Source: an uncultured Aliarcobacter sp.
Lineage (GTDB): Bacteria; Campylobacterota; Campylobacteria; Campylobacterales; Arcobacteraceae
Assembly: GCA_947629065.1 (NCBI GenBank)
Contig: CANRCH010000031.1
Coordinates: 1 to 14,857, forward strand
Length of the DNA stretch: 14,857 nt
Reading direction: 5' to 3'
Below, one piece after another: positions 14,639-14,857 of the stretch. The number at the start of each line of letters is the position of its first letter. The stretch's first letter is position 1. The notes below the pieces were generated by a model. It did not search any database and was not told where the DNA came from. It saw only the letters and a program-made list of their open reading frames with translations. A program made the position numbers and the translations under genes.

Positions 14639-14857
14639 TTACTTCAAAAGAGAAACTACAAGATTTTTATCAATTTCATTTGCTTGAGATTAAACAAAAG
14701 AACCTGCTTGAGCAATAATATTTGACTTGTTAAAGTTTGCTGTCTCTTCTGCATAATCAACATCCCTTATCACACTTTCTGCATTTTTAAGATTTACATA
14801 ACTTGACATACTATTTCTAACACTTGACTCTAGTTGATTTTGAGTAGAACCAACTTC
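14639..14857 (-). pseudogene. Flagellin C-terminal end with premature stop
   Basis: The frame entering from the right edge reads the conserved flagellin D1/D0 C-terminus: [15 protein letters not shown], then [15 protein letters not shown], then [13 protein letters not shown]. It hits TAA at 14690-14692 right after AQAGSFV. The same frame then continues SQANEIDKNLVVSLLK to a second TAA at 14639-14641, which is the expected flagellin ending (SQAN...LL) in decayed form. The last 16 residues belong to the D0 helix needed for filament packing and FliS chaperone binding, so the product is probably non-functional. Only the 3' end is visible, so the state of the rest is unknown. Confidence 0.8.

Noticed and set aside
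1..14857. CRISPR array, tRNA, rRNA, insertion sequence or prophage genes
   Set aside because: No regularly spaced repeats, cloverleaf-like sequences, transposase or phage motifs were seen while reading both strands.

Overview
The window comes from a low-GC Campylobacterota chromosome, most likely the Arcobacter/Aliarcobacter group. The evidence is the very AT-rich coding sequence, frequent TTG and GTG starts, T-rich upstream regions with extended -10 boxes, paired F-type ATP synthase b and b' subunits, and a gene order I recall from Campylobacter. That order is fmt-birA-parA-parB-atpF'-atpF-atpH-atpA on one side and dnaG-TPR gene-rnc-aroC on the other. The species call is inference; no marker gene was searched.

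Positions 1-4045 (all minus strand) hold birA, parA and parB, then atpF', atpF, atpH and the start of atpA. BirA-ParA-ParB (biotin ligase, chromosome partition) and the ATP synthase genes appear to be two transcription units, because an extended -10 promoter lies in the 116-base gap before atpF'. Positions 4046-4114 are a divergent promoter region built on a perfect palindrome. A plus-strand AEC-family membrane transporter follows (4115-5008). It shares a 32-base palindrome with the convergent fmt gene; the palindrome carries both stop codons.

Positions 5021-8411 (minus strand) hold the rplU-rpmA ribosomal protein pair, then obgE, proB and fmt. A strong intrinsic terminator lies between rpmA and the obgE ribosome binding site. 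fmt is broken: roughly 20-25 codons of its N-terminal domain are missing and the frame is shifted at the same place. dnaG (8520-10151) lies upstream of rplU on the same strand.

Positions 10227-13830 (plus strand) hold a LapB-like membrane-anchored TPR/zinc protein, then RNase III, chorismate synthase and an exported M15-type metallopeptidase, with overlapping or closely spaced genes from rnc onward. Positions 13859-14857 are accessory: a RelE toxin with a StbD/Phd-type antitoxin under a textbook TTGACA/TATAAT promoter with an embedded palindrome, an AT-rich stretch without a convincing gene, and the 3' end of a flagellin gene with an early in-frame stop.

Most of the window is housekeeping sequence and I did not find a clearly new multi-gene system. 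The most useful observations are the damaged fmt, the terminator in front of obgE, the LapB-like protein, the decayed flagellin end and the toxin-antitoxin control region.
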